The position numbers and the translations under genes are program-made. From Planctomycetes bacterium UBA1146 (lineage in GTDB: Bacteria > Planctomycetota > UBA8108 > UBA1146), in contig DCAA01000033.1 of assembly GCA_002311345.1 (NCBI GenBank), positions 12,978-50,014 of the forward strand: a stretch of DNA of 37,037 nt. Direction: 5' to 3'. Position 1 is the first letter of the stretch. Each line of letters begins with the position of its first letter. The notes below the pieces were generated by a model. The model saw only the letters and a program-made list of their open reading frames with translations, did not search any database and had not been told where the DNA came from. Below, one piece after another: positions 1 to 7,911 of the stretch.

Positions 1-735
1 GATGGTATCGTGCTCGGGGGAGGCGACGCGGGACCTTTCTATGGCGCGACGACGCGAGTGATTCACCTTGATGATCCGGCCAGTTTCGCACGACAGGCTC
101 GCCAGATCCCCGAGATCGCCCGCGGAATGGATGCTCGCAAGGCACTCGGCCACCTGCTCGATGTACAAGAAGATGTGAAGCGGGCCGCACTGGTGATCGA
201 ACAGAAGCGCGCATCGGCACCCGCTCTCGGGGTCAAGTTCCCGACCAGTCGCTTCGGTAAGCGCTGCGAGATCGCCGCCACCCTGGTAGCAGCAGGTGTG
301 CCCTGTCCGCTGATCAAGTTGTCGCATGGCGGTTTTGATACCCATACCGACCAACCGCGTCGTCATCCTCGCTTACTGGGCGAACTGGCCCAGGGACTTG
401 CCGCCTTGCGCAAGGCGTTGATCCAGAGCGGCGACTGGGGCCGGGTACTGATCTCGACCTACTCCGAGTTTGGTCGTCGCGCCAAGGAGAACGGTAACCA
501 GGGAACCGATCACGGCACCGCCGCACCGCACCTGATGATGGGTGGACAGGTGAAGGGTGGATTCGCCGGTTCCCAACCAGATCTGGGCCAACTGCAGAAA
601 AACGATCTCATCTACACCACCGATTATCGTCGCCTCTATGCGACCATCGAGCAGCAGTGGTTCCAGATGGATCCAAACTCGAAGGTGTCCAGAGGGCAAA
701 GTCCACTGGCAATTCTTCGAGGAAAGAGCCTCTGA
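1..735 (+). CDS. DUF1501 domain protein, C-terminal part (5' end outside window)
   Basis: The reading frame is open from the first base, so the gene begins upstream and only about 244 codons are present. The visible part contains the segment SHGGFDTHTDQ followed by LISTYSEFGRR and GTDHGTAAP, which are the characteristic signatures of the DUF1501 family (alkaline-phosphatase-superfamily fold, distantly related to sulfatases). These proteins are abundant in Planctomycetota, are usually exported through a Tat signal at the N-terminus (not visible here), and have no firmly established substrate. The His/Asp-rich motifs are those expected to bind metal in the fold. It ends in TGA about 80 nt before the next gene on the same strand. 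Family assignment is strong; molecular function is unknown. Confidence 0.85.
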   Translation, partial: DGIVLGGGDAGPFYGATTRVIHLDDPASFARQARQIPEIARGMDARKALGHLLDVQEDVKRAALVIEQKRASAPALGVKFPTSRFGKRCEIAATLVAAGVPCPLIKLSHGGFDTHTDQPRRHPRLLGELAQGLAALRKALIQSGDWGRVLISTYSEFGRRAKENGNQGTDHGTAAPHLMMGGQVKGGFAGSQPDLGQLQKNDLIYTTDYRRLYATIEQQWFQMDPNSKVSRGQSPLAILRGKSL

Positions 736-814
736 CAGGCGCAGACAGGGCGCTATCGCTTCATCCGGCCTCGTTTCGGCGCTAACCTGACGATGCCTTG
801 CTGGGACAGACCCT

Positions 815-2686
815 GTGGCTGGAGTGGATGCACGAGAGATGACTGCGCTGACCCTGAGTATCCTGGCCCTGATCCTCGGACCGGTGGTCGCCGTGGCGGG
901 GAACCGATTCCCACGTCTGCTGCCGCTACTCGATGGCTTCGTCGTCGTCTCCATCTGCGGTCTGGTGCTGCTGGAGGTGATTCCCTATGCACTGAAAGAG
1001 GTGGGGCTATCGGCGCTGCTGCTGGCGGGGGCGGGGTTGATCGTGCCCTCCATGTTCGAGAAGTACCGCGGTGAGGTGGCGCGCAAGGCGCATGTGCTGG
1101 CGCTCTCGCTCGCCATCCTGGGAATCCTGGGGCATTCCCTCATCGACGGCATCAGCCTGGCGGTGGCCGGTTCAGGTGCCGAAGAATCAGCACTGACGTG
1201 GGCCATCGTCATTCACCGGCTACCGGCAGGCCTCGCCATCTGGTGGTTATTGCGTCCCATCTATGGCAAGCGGGTCGCAGTCGCCGTACTGACGTTGGCA
1301 GTGCTGGTCACTTTCGTCGGTTGGCTGGCAGGAACCGGGGGAGAGTCGTGGCTAGAAGGGTTCCCGACCGGAGCACTGATGGCGCTGATGGGAGGTGCCC
1401 TGCTCCACGTCATGCTGCACGGATCCGAGCCGAAGATCGCCAAGGGTAGCAACGGTCCCGCCCTGTCCGCATTCGGTGGTTTGCTGGGACTCGGTTTCGT
1501 CCTCTTCACCATTCTCGATCCGGGTCACGCCCAGGCACACTCCGATCACTACGAACCACTATCGCGCTTCTTCGACAACTTCCTGTATCTGGCGCGCGAA
1601 AGTGCCCCGGCGCTGCTGATCGCCTACACCGTCGCCGGATTGATCCATGCTTGTCTTCCAAGGGCCACCGTCGACTGGCTAGCGCGTGGATCGACGACAA
1701 GGCAAGCGATGAAGGGACTCGTGTTCGGGATCCCACTTCCCATCTGTTCCTGTGGAATCTTGCCGCTCTACAAGAGCCTGGTGAACAAAGGGGTTCCGAC
1801 GGCGGCAGCCGTGACACTACTTCTGGCCACTCCGGAACTGGGAATCGATGCCATCTTCTTGTCATTCCAACTGGTCGATACTCCATTCGCCATCGCCAGG
1901 ATCATCACAGCTGCAGTACTGGCACTGACAGTCGGCCTGCTGGCGGTCCGTTTCATCCCGCCGATCTCGCCGGAAGATATCGAGACCGTCGAGGAGAGCG
2001 ATCAAAAGAGCCTTCCTGAGCGCCTCCGGCAGGGACTACGAGTGGGTCTCGGCGACCTGGTCGACAACACGGCGCCATGGATCGTGTTCGGATTGGCGCT
2101 GGCGGCAGCCCTCAAGCCGCTGGTGGAAGACGGCGAGTTCTTCGCCTCCATCCCCGGAGCGCTGGAAGTTCCCGCCTTCGCACTGCTCGGTTTGCCCGTC
2201 TACGTGTGCGCCAGTGGTGCCACTCCTCTGGCCGCGGTGTTGATCTTCGGGGGAGCCTCTCCCGGAGCTGCCATCGCTTTCTTGCTCACCGGTCCCGCCA
2301 CCAACGTCACCACCTTTGGCATCCTTGGATCGATGCACGGCAAGAAGGCAGCGATCCTGTTCGCCGTCGCCGTCGGAATCGGAGCCATCGGTTGCGGCTA
2401 TGCCGTCAATGCGTTCATCCCGGAGGTGACCGCCAACGTCGCGAATATTGCCACAGGACATGATCACGAGGCGGGCACCGGATCAGCCAACCAGATCGCT
2501 TCTTTCGCCAACCTTCTACTGATGGCCGTCGGATTGCTGTTTGCGGCCAGCATATTCCGCAAGGGGCCCCGCTCTTTCATGTCACAGGTGTTCGGCGTAC
2601 CCACCGATGATCCCGATGGCGCCGATGACGCCTCCTGCTGTTCTACCGACGACGAACCGACCGAACCGGAACCGGGAAAAACCTGA
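815..2686 (+). CDS. ZIP-like domain fused to ArsP/SO_0444-type metal permease
   Basis: A 623-residue polytopic membrane protein. The first ~240 residues look like a ZIP (ZupT-type) transporter: GHSLIDG near residue 106 and HRLPAG near residue 134 stand where ZIP proteins carry HNFPEG and HEIPEG in TM4 and TM5. A His-rich linker (GHAQAHSDHYE) follows. The remainder has the permease motif PICSCG near residue 310 and a second conserved block with VCASGATPL, typical of the PF03773 permease family (ArsP, SO_0444-type Cu/Zn efflux). The tail has another HDH cluster and a Cys pair (DASCCST), plausible metal-capture sites. Transport of a thiophilic or divalent metal across the inner membrane is inferred; direction and ion are not. 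The GTG at 815 has only a weak GGGA upstream; an ATG at 839 is an equally reasonable start. Confidence 0.8.
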   Translation: MAGVDAREMTALTLSILALILGPVVAVAGNRFPRLLPLLDGFVVVSICGLVLLEVIPYALKEVGLSALLLAGAGLIVPSMFEKYRGEVARKAHVLALSLAILGILGHSLIDGISLAVAGSGAEESALTWAIVIHRLPAGLAIWWLLRPIYGKRVAVAVLTLAVLVTFVGWLAGTGGESWLEGFPTGALMALMGGALLHVMLHGSEPKIAKGSNGPALSAFGGLLGLGFVLFTILDPGHAQAHSDHYEPLSRFFDNFLYLARESAPALLIAYTVAGLIHACLPRATVDWLARGSTTRQAMKGLVFGIPLPICSCGILPLYKSLVNKGVPTAAAVTLLLATPELGIDAIFLSFQLVDTPFAIARIITAAVLALTVGLLAVRFIPPISPEDIETVEESDQKSLPERLRQGLRVGLGDLVDNTAPWIVFGLALAAALKPLVEDGEFFASIPGALEVPAFALLGLPVYVCASGATPLAAVLIFGGASPGAAIAFLLTGPATNVTTFGILGSMHGKKAAILFAVAVGIGAIGCGYAVNAFIPEVTANVANIATGHDHEAGTGSANQIASFANLLLMAVGLLFAASIFRKGPRSFMSQVFGVPTDDPDGADDASCCSTDDEPTEPEPGKT

Positions 2687-2719
2687 TGTAAAGGTTCCTG
2701 AAGATCCGGTCGGGTCTGG

Positions 2720-2748
2720 TTGTACTCATTCATGACTACCGGTAGCAT
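2720..2748 (+). promoter_or_regulatory. candidate sigma-70 promoter for the bacilliredoxin gene
   Basis: TTGTAC (2720-2725) and TAGCAT (2743-2748) are separated by 17 nt and lie about 50 nt before the ATG at 2796, in the 109-nt gap after the permease stop. The match to the consensus is only moderate. Confidence 0.35.
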
Positions 2749-2795
2749 CGTTTCGATCAGTCGGAACACCTATTCCGACAGAAAGGAACCCGGAC

Positions 2796-3227
2796 ATGCC
2801 ATACCCAGAAGAACTGGTCGATCCGATGCGTCGTGAACTCTCCGACAATGGAGTGACGGAACTGAAGTCCGCGACCGAGGTCGATGATTTCCTGAGTCCC
2901 GATGGCGGCAGCGCTTTCGTCATCATCAACAGCGTCTGTGGATGTGCTGCAGGAGGGGCTCGCCCCGGAGCGCTGCTGGCTCTCAAGTCGGAAGTCACTC
3001 CAGATCGAATCGGAACCGTGTTCGCCGGCCAGGATACCGAGGCCACCGAACGCGCGCGCGAACACTGCAGCCAGGTTCCTCCCAGCAGCCCTTCGATGGC
3101 GCTCTTTCAGGGCGGAGAAATGGTCTGGTTTCTTCCCCGTCACATGATCGAGGGGCGTGATCCTCAGACCATCGCCCTCGACATCGTCAACGCCTTCGAG
3201 GAGCACTGCGCGCCCGCGGACGCGTAG
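2796..3227 (+). CDS. BrxA/BrxB family bacilliredoxin
   Basis: A 143-residue cytosolic thioredoxin-fold protein with the CGC active-site triplet at residues 48-50 (INSVCGCAAG) and the family blocks MPYPEELVDPMR at the N-terminus and ALFQGGEMVWFLPRHMIEG near the C-terminus. Members of this family (formerly DUF1094, YphP/YqiW) remove bacillithiol or similar low-molecular-weight thiols from mixed disulfides on proteins. Length is normal for the family. The ATG has a good upstream AGGA (GAAAGGAACCCGGAC). It lies just downstream of the metal permease, so a shared role in metal or thiol stress is possible but not shown. Whether the host makes bacillithiol cannot be judged from here. Confidence 0.93.
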   Translation: MPYPEELVDPMRRELSDNGVTELKSATEVDDFLSPDGGSAFVIINSVCGCAAGGARPGALLALKSEVTPDRIGTVFAGQDTEATERAREHCSQVPPSSPSMALFQGGEMVWFLPRHMIEGRDPQTIALDIVNAFEEHCAPADA

Positions 3228-3251
3228 TGCCCCGAGACGCGGGACGCTCCG

Positions 3252-3533
3252 GTGGGTACCTTTCACGACGACATGGGAGAGTTGCACGGCATCACCGTGG
3301 TGGTCTCCCAGCATGACGGATGTACATGGATCGGTCGCTGTCACAGCGAAGATGATGTCGAGGTGATCCTGCACGATGCAGATCAGCACGACCCGGCAGC
3401 GAGCGACGAGAACGCCGAACAGTGGCTCCAGCGGGCGCGCCGTTTCGGCCACTGGCCCCGAGTCTCAACCATCCGGATCCCGCGTCCACAGGTCTCGGGG
3501 CTGGTCCGCCTCGCAGAGATCTCTGCTGGCTGA
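3252..3533 (+). CDS. small hypothetical protein (93 aa)
   Basis: A 93-residue soluble protein starting at GTG with MGTFHDDMGELHGITVVV, no signal peptide and no membrane segment. It is rich in Asp/His in the middle (VILHDADQHDPAASDEN) and ends with a strand-like block followed by its stop. It begins 24 nt after the bacilliredoxin stop on the same strand and is probably cotranscribed. The composition and codon use look like a real gene, and the opening motif resembles short uncharacterised planctomycete proteins as far as I recall. I do not recognise a function. Confidence 0.65.
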   Translation: MGTFHDDMGELHGITVVVSQHDGCTWIGRCHSEDDVEVILHDADQHDPAASDENAEQWLQRARRFGHWPRVSTIRIPRPQVSGLVRLAEISAG

Positions 3534-3542
3534 GGCCAGCAG
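3523..3542. terminator. perfect 8-bp hairpin at a convergent gene junction
   Basis: CTGCTGGC, loop TGAG, GCCAGCAG: an uninterrupted 8-bp stem with a 4-nt loop. The loop contains the TGA stop of the 93-aa gene (3531-3533), and the hairpin sits 12 nt from the end of the convergent SPFH gene. There is no T-run on either side, so it is not a standard intrinsic terminator; it may block 3' exonucleases or act with Rho. Confidence 0.45.
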
Positions 3543-3553
3543 GCCCGTCCCGC

Positions 3554-4657
3554 TCAGTCGCCGGCTGGAGCCGGAACCGGTGGTGCACCTCCGACAAATA
3601 ATCTGGTCATCTGGGATAGATCGAGCAGCATCGGTACCGCTGGATCGTCGCTATTGAGGATCACCTCGGGCATGTTCAGATTTTCCACCGCCGTAAGCGC
3701 CAGCAAGATGCGTCCGCCCGGCGAGTCGAGAGCAGCATTGCGCAATTCATCTCGCAGGGCGTTCGCCTTCTCCACCGCCAGGGATCCGTTGGCGATGGCG
3801 ATGTCCCGCTCTGCATCTCCCTCGGCACGGGCCTTCTTGTCGTACAGATCTGCACTGGCCATGATGGTAGCAATCTGGACCTCGAAATCAGACTTCTCCT
3901 GCTGGATGGTGAGATCCCAATCGCGCTCCTTGGCCAGCACCGCTGCGGTGATCTTACGTATCTGGGTCTGGACCTTCTGATCCTCGACAGCCGTGGCCGT
4001 GAGCGCTTCCTCCAGCTTCGATTGCTGGCGCAGTAACTGCTTCTGCTGCAACTTCTGCTCGTATTCGGGGAGGAACCGGACCGCCCGGATCAGCAGGCTT
4101 TCCGGTTCGACATGAAACTTGTCCAGTTCCGTTTTCAGCAACTCCAGGGTTTGTTTCGCTCTCTCGATCCGGTTAGCGGGAATCTGCAGATCCTCGGAGG
4201 TCAACTTGGCCAGTTGCCCACGAAGAACATCGAGGACCGCGGAACGAACTCGATCGCGGTAAAATACCAGCAGACCATCCTTGACGAGCTGGTATCCCTC
4301 ACCCGGCTTGATGCGGTAGGTCAGACTCGCATCGATCCCCACGTTGTTGTTGTCAGTGGTCCGGATGTCGAGCGGTGGCTGCCAGTCCTCGATACCAAGC
4401 GCTGAACGGTTCTGTCTCAACCGTGTCTCTCCGGTGAAGTGGAGGAAGTGGGTCTGTCGGGGCAAACTGTACCAGCGATGGTAACCGGGGATTGCCAGCA
4501 CGATTCCGGTGGAATAATCCTCTTCCACGATCCCCTGGCCCGGACCAAAAACGACTAGCTTGATCCCGATCTCAGCGGGTGGAATCCGGTTGAAGATGAG
4601 AGTTACGCCGATCAAGATCAACAACATCAGGATTGCGAATCCAATCAGGATTTTCAT
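3554..4657 (-). CDS. SPFH/band-7 domain membrane protein, downstream partner
   Basis: A 367-residue protein with one N-terminal membrane helix (residues 2-23, ILIGFAILMLLILIGVTLIF) followed by an SPFH/prohibitin-type domain (about 25-200) and a long charged helical segment (about 200-300) rich in Glu, Gln, Lys and Ala, expected to form the coiled coil through which SPFH proteins oligomerise. It ends with a short Pro/Ala tail. Its ATG overlaps the stop codon of the upstream SPFH gene by 4 nt (ATGA), so the two are translationally coupled and probably form a hetero-oligomeric ring or cage like HflK/HflC. The N-terminus places the bulk of the protein on the far side of a single anchor. No protease or NfeD partner is adjacent. 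Confidence 0.85.
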   Translation of the reverse strand: MKILIGFAILMLLILIGVTLIFNRIPPAEIGIKLVVFGPGQGIVEEDYSTGIVLAIPGYHRWYSLPRQTHFLHFTGETRLRQNRSALGIEDWQPPLDIRTTDNNNVGIDASLTYRIKPGEGYQLVKDGLLVFYRDRVRSAVLDVLRGQLAKLTSEDLQIPANRIERAKQTLELLKTELDKFHVEPESLLIRAVRFLPEYEQKLQQKQLLRQQSKLEEALTATAVEDQKVQTQIRKITAAVLAKERDWDLTIQQEKSDFEVQIATIMASADLYDKKARAEGDAERDIAIANGSLAVEKANALRDELRNAALDSPGGRILLALTAVENLNMPEVILNSDDPAVPMLLDLSQMTRLFVGGAPPVPAPAGD

Positions 4658-5847
4658 CGGTTGCCTCCTGTCCTCGTAGAAGTTCCGACGGGAACCAGGT
4701 CCGGATGGGTGCTTCCGATGTGCTCGATCCGCACCGGGGTCGGGTCTCTCCGGTAGGGAACCACCCGGAAATTGACCGTTGCAAGTTTCTTGGCAAGTTG
4801 TTCCCTGACCAGGATTTCGCCACGCGCCTCCAGCGCTTCAACTCTTGCTCGCAGCCCCTCCGCCTCTTTACGGGCGCTCACCTCCAGAGCCCTCGCTTCC
4901 TGGAGTTTCATTCCCTCCTGCGCCAAACCCGCATTGACCTGTTCGATCACGTAGGCATCGGCTGTCTTCTCGACCTGCACCTTGTTCTTCTCGGCGATGA
5001 TCTTGTCGGCAGTGAGAGTACCCAGAACCTCCTCGAACTCGGCGGCCTTGGTACGCTCCATCTCCGCCAGTTTTCTGACCCTTTCCTGGGTCAACTTGGT
5101 CTGCTCGATCTGCAGGCGCTCCACCTCCTGGTTGGCGTTCTTTCGGTCCTCGATCGCTTTTTCCACTGCCACATCAAAACTCGGTTTGGGAGTGATGATC
5201 TGGATGATCTCGACACCGTGAGGCTCAAGCAGCTTGTTCAACTCGATCTTCGAGGCGGTGGTCGCAGTGGAGTAGTTACTGGGATCCGCGATCTCATCGG
5301 AGGAATAACGACCGAACTCGTCTCGCAGAACGGAACGGGCATAGGCGCGTACCCAGTTCCGTTTGAAAGCATCGCCCTCACCGCTGTCCTGCAATACCAC
5401 CGCTGCTTTCGATGGAATTATCTGGTACTGGATCACCATCTCGTCGAAGCGAAAAGATGAACCGTCACTGGCACGAATCGAGAGTTCCCGGACATGGTTG
5501 AAATCTATATCCTGATTACCCCTCATCACGAACTCGTTGGGTGCCTTGTCGAGGATGAATGCCTCGTTGGCCCAAGGGAGGAAGATGGTGACCCCCGGAG
5601 TGGTGATGATCGTCTCTTCACCGGTCACGTAATTGACGAGTACCGCAATTTCGGTAACGGATACGTCAACGATTCCACCCTTGCCACTGACAAAGATGAA
5701 CACCACGAATCCCACCAACAGAAGCATGATGATGACGGGGATCATACCTCTCGGCGGGGTGAAGCCTCCCACTGGTCCCCGGCCACCGGGACGTTTCCCT
5801 GGCGGTGGTGGCCACCCCTCTGGAATGTTCTTCTCATCTGCAGGCAT
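4654..5847 (-). CDS. SPFH/band-7 domain membrane protein, upstream partner
   Basis: A 397-residue protein. Residues 1-34 are Pro/Gly-rich and presumably cytoplasmic (PPPPGKRPGGRGP), residues 36-56 form a membrane helix, about 60-230 form the SPFH domain, and about 230-350 are heptad-like Glu/Lys/Ala/Gln helix. The layout (Pro-rich cytoplasmic head, one helix, SPFH, coiled coil) is like HflK, while its coupled partner with the helix at the very start is like HflC. Such complexes scaffold membrane proteases or microdomains; here no FtsH gene is nearby, so the client is unknown. The start has AAGGAG seven nt upstream, and a promoter is visible at 5892-5919. Confidence 0.86.
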   Translation of the reverse strand: MPADEKNIPEGWPPPPGKRPGGRGPVGGFTPPRGMIPVIIMLLLVGFVVFIFVSGKGGIVDVSVTEIAVLVNYVTGEETIITTPGVTIFLPWANEAFILDKAPNEFVMRGNQDIDFNHVRELSIRASDGSSFRFDEMVIQYQIIPSKAAVVLQDSGEGDAFKRNWVRAYARSVLRDEFGRYSSDEIADPSNYSTATTASKIELNKLLEPHGVEIIQIITPKPSFDVAVEKAIEDRKNANQEVERLQIEQTKLTQERVRKLAEMERTKAAEFEEVLGTLTADKIIAEKNKVQVEKTADAYVIEQVNAGLAQEGMKLQEARALEVSARKEAEGLRARVEALEARGEILVREQLAKKLATVNFRVVPYRRDPTPVRIEHIGSTHPDLVPVGTSTRTGGNR

Positions 5848-5891
5848 CGCGGCACTCCTTTCCCCGTCGGGTTCCGCTGGGATTTTGTTGT

Positions 5892-5919
5892 ATCATAGGG
5901 TCAGAATCGGTCTCCACAA
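5892..5919 (-). promoter_or_regulatory. candidate sigma-70 promoter for the SPFH pair
   Basis: On the minus strand TTGTGG (5914-5919) and TATGAT (5892-5897) are spaced by 16 nt, about 45 nt upstream of the SPFH start at 5847 and just beyond the arginase stop. The -10 box differs from consensus at one position. This suggests the SPFH pair can be transcribed separately from the arginase operon. Confidence 0.5.
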
Positions 5920-5929
5920 GCAGAGCGAC

Positions 5930-6865
5930 TCAGTCGAGCAGCGATTTCCCCAGTGCACTGGCGATGATTCCTACCGCCACTTCCGCAGTTCGGTTTCCCT
6001 CATCGAGAATCGGATTCACCTCTACCAGTTCGAACGAGCGAACTGCACCTGTCTCGGCAACCATCTCCATCGCCAGATGCGCCTCCCTGTAGGTCAAGCC
6101 ACCGGGTCGTGCGGTGCCCGTCCCCGGTGCCCAACGAGGATCGATGACATCGATATCAAAACTAACGTGCAGATGATCGCAATCTTCCTGAACCTTCTCC
6201 AGAGCCTCCTCAATCACCTCAGGAAGACCCCTGCGATCGATGTCCTCCATCGTGTAGGCGGTGATCTCGGACTCATTGATCCTGCGTTTCTCATCCGGAT
6301 CCAGTTCCCGTAGCCCGATCTGGATGACGCGATGGGAACTGATCTTGGCACCGGGGAATCCAATCCCTGTAAGGGATTCTGGTCCTTTCCCGAGCATGCA
6401 CGCCAGCGGCATTCCGTGGATGTTACCGGTTGGAGATGTAGCGGGAGTGTTGAGATCGGCATGAGCATCGAACCACAGAACTCCGATGCGTGGCGGCTCC
6501 TGGGAGGTATCGGTCCTGAGATGTTGTGCCACTCCCGATATGGTCCCGATGGCAACGGAGTGATCTCCGCCGAGCACCAATGGAAGCCTTCCTTGCGCAA
6601 GGGCCTCCTCAACCCGTTGTGCCAACAACTGGCAGGCGGCTTCCACCACATCCAGGTATTTATGGCTGGGATCTCCAGGATCTCGCACCTCCGGGATGGG
6701 GATATCGATATCACCAATATCGTGCGCCGGGATCTCGGCACGATGCAGTGATTCTCTGAGACCTGCGATACGCATTGCAGACGGCCCCATCGAAACACCT
6801 CTCCTGCCGGATCCGTGGTCGAGAGGCACACCGATGATTTCCACAGGCTGACCACTCTGGCTCAT
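5930..6865 (-). CDS. rocF: arginase
   Basis: A 311-residue member of the ureohydrolase family, cytosolic, hydrolysing L-arginine to ornithine and urea with a binuclear Mn centre. All ligand motifs are present: GGDHS (His102), DAHAD (Asp133, His135, Asp137) and SFDIDVIDP (Asp237, Asp239). The N-terminal RRGVSMGPSAMR and the GNIHGMPLA block are those of arginases rather than agmatinases, and the length (about 300) fits. Its ATG overlaps the stop of the selenoprotein gene upstream by 4 nt (ATGA), so its translation is probably coupled to successful decoding of that gene. No urease, ornithine or proline catabolic gene is adjacent, so the metabolic purpose is not set by context. Confidence 0.95.
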   Translation of the reverse strand: MSQSGQPVEIIGVPLDHGSGRRGVSMGPSAMRIAGLRESLHRAEIPAHDIGDIDIPIPEVRDPGDPSHKYLDVVEAACQLLAQRVEEALAQGRLPLVLGGDHSVAIGTISGVAQHLRTDTSQEPPRIGVLWFDAHADLNTPATSPTGNIHGMPLACMLGKGPESLTGIGFPGAKISSHRVIQIGLRELDPDEKRRINESEITAYTMEDIDRRGLPEVIEEALEKVQEDCDHLHVSFDIDVIDPRWAPGTGTARPGGLTYREAHLAMEMVAETGAVRSFELVEVNPILDEGNRTAEVAVGIIASALGKSLLD

Positions 6866-7911
6866 CGCAGTTCCTCCTTCTCGGAGTTGTCACTATCTCT
6901 CTCTTCCAAACCCTGACGTAACGCTCCGAGGCGAGTCGCCATACGATCGATCCGCATCTTGAGATCGGGTCGAGACCCGTAAGCCCTACGGTAAATCGAG
7001 AGCGCGTGCTCGGCAGTTTCCACATCCCTGGCACTGATTGCACCTTCAAAAACGAGCCGCCAGAAGTCGGAGAAGATCCCCTGGCGAGGATCATCGAGAG
7101 CAATTCCATCTCGAAACAGGGCCAGCATCTTCTCTGAGGCCACTTTGAAAGCGGCGTCTCTGGTTTCTTTGTCTTCTCGCGCAACCAAGCGTATCTTGGC
7201 GACATAATCCTTCAGGATTTTTGAAATGGGCTCAATGGCACGCCAACGATCGAATCGCTGCCGCACCGATTCGGCAACCCCCTCGATCACAGCGACACGG
7301 TCGAGTTCTGCAGCAGGAATCGGTCGAATTTCCAGAATCGCTTCGAGTATCTGCACGGTGGCTTTCGCAGAAGCACTATCGGGCTGTTCCTTCATGCCCT
7401 TTCGTGCATCGAGTAACTGTTGAGCCAATTCGAGGGAACTCTTCAGCCGATCCTCTGAGGTGGGGCGAAACGCTCCCTGGCTGTCATTTCTCAGGATCAC
7501 CTTGCCATCGAGATCCATGATGACACAGGTCGGGTAGGAACGGGATCCGATGGCGCGGAGCAATTCCTGGTCAGGTTTATCGGGTAGCTTCGCGCTGATG
7601 TTCACGTAGGGAACGAACAGGTTCGCTGATTTCTTCCACCAATCGGACTGGAGAGGTCCCCCCTCCAGAGCAAGGCAAGGTGGTCACGGCGCATAGGAGC
7701 GAGTGAAGTAGGCCACAATCGGAAGATTGTCGCGACGTGCTCGCGTTTTCGCCAGATCCAGAGTTCTCTCCCAGCGAACCTGTTTGAGAAAGGAAGCAGC
7801 CTGTTTGCTCTTCCAGCGCCTCTCCAGTGCTGTTTGATCTCCCTGGGCCAACGATAAGGAGGGAATGACCACCAACAGAAGTGCGGCAATCCATCGCGTG
7901 CACCGGAGCAT
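6862..7911 (-). CDS. secreted thioredoxin-fold selenoprotein (UGA-encoded Sec in a UxxC motif)
   Basis: One frame of 350 codons from ATG 7911 to TGA 6862, broken by a single TGA at 7684-7686 (residue 76). The ATG follows AGAGGAAG and opens a signal peptide (MLRCTRWIAALLLVVIPSLS, probable cleavage after SLA). Residues 40-150 read as a thioredoxin fold: strand LPIVAYFTRSYAP, then UGA-Pro-Pro-Cys (Sec76, Cys79) exactly where CxxC belongs, a helix, strand FVPYVNI, the cis-Pro segment SYPTCVIMDLDG (Pro127) and DGKVI. The remainder to residue 349 is an unrecognised helical domain. A SECIS-like hairpin follows the UGA, and the UGA is followed by C, a poor termination context. If UGA were a stop, the product would be a truncated 75-residue peptide with no active site. 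A periplasmic disulfide reductase or isomerase role is inferred. It is coupled by ATGA to arginase. Not excluded: a point mutation or an error (TGC to TGA). Confidence 0.82.
7636..7683 (-). promoter_or_regulatory. bacterial SECIS-like element just 3' of the in-frame UGA
   Basis: Reading the minus strand, an outer 5-bp stem CCACC/GGTGG (7679-7683 with 7636-7640) begins immediately after the UGA. It encloses an inner hairpin at 7648-7668 with arms CTGGAG/CTCCAG extended by a G-U and two G-C pairs, closing on a G-initial 3-nt loop (GGA). The loop lies about 25-27 nt after the UGA. A short G-starting apical loop at this distance is what bacterial SelB-dependent SECIS elements are known to have. 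The folding was done by eye. Confidence 0.72.

Noticed and set aside
4633..5460. 275-codon open frame antisense to the SPFH gene
   Set aside because: Shadow frame; the SPFH protein has anchor, domain and coiled coil in the right order.
6862..7605. A separate 247-codon gene starting at GTG 7605 downstream of the UGA
   Set aside because: No ribosome site, no signal peptide, and it would start in the middle of a thioredoxin fold; the frame is continuous upstream through the UGA to a well-placed ATG with a Shine-Dalgarno.
7684..7686. UGA reassigned to tryptophan genome-wide
   Set aside because: Many recognised genes in the window end in TGA at the expected place (arginase overlap, cytochrome, top6B), so UGA is a normal stop here.
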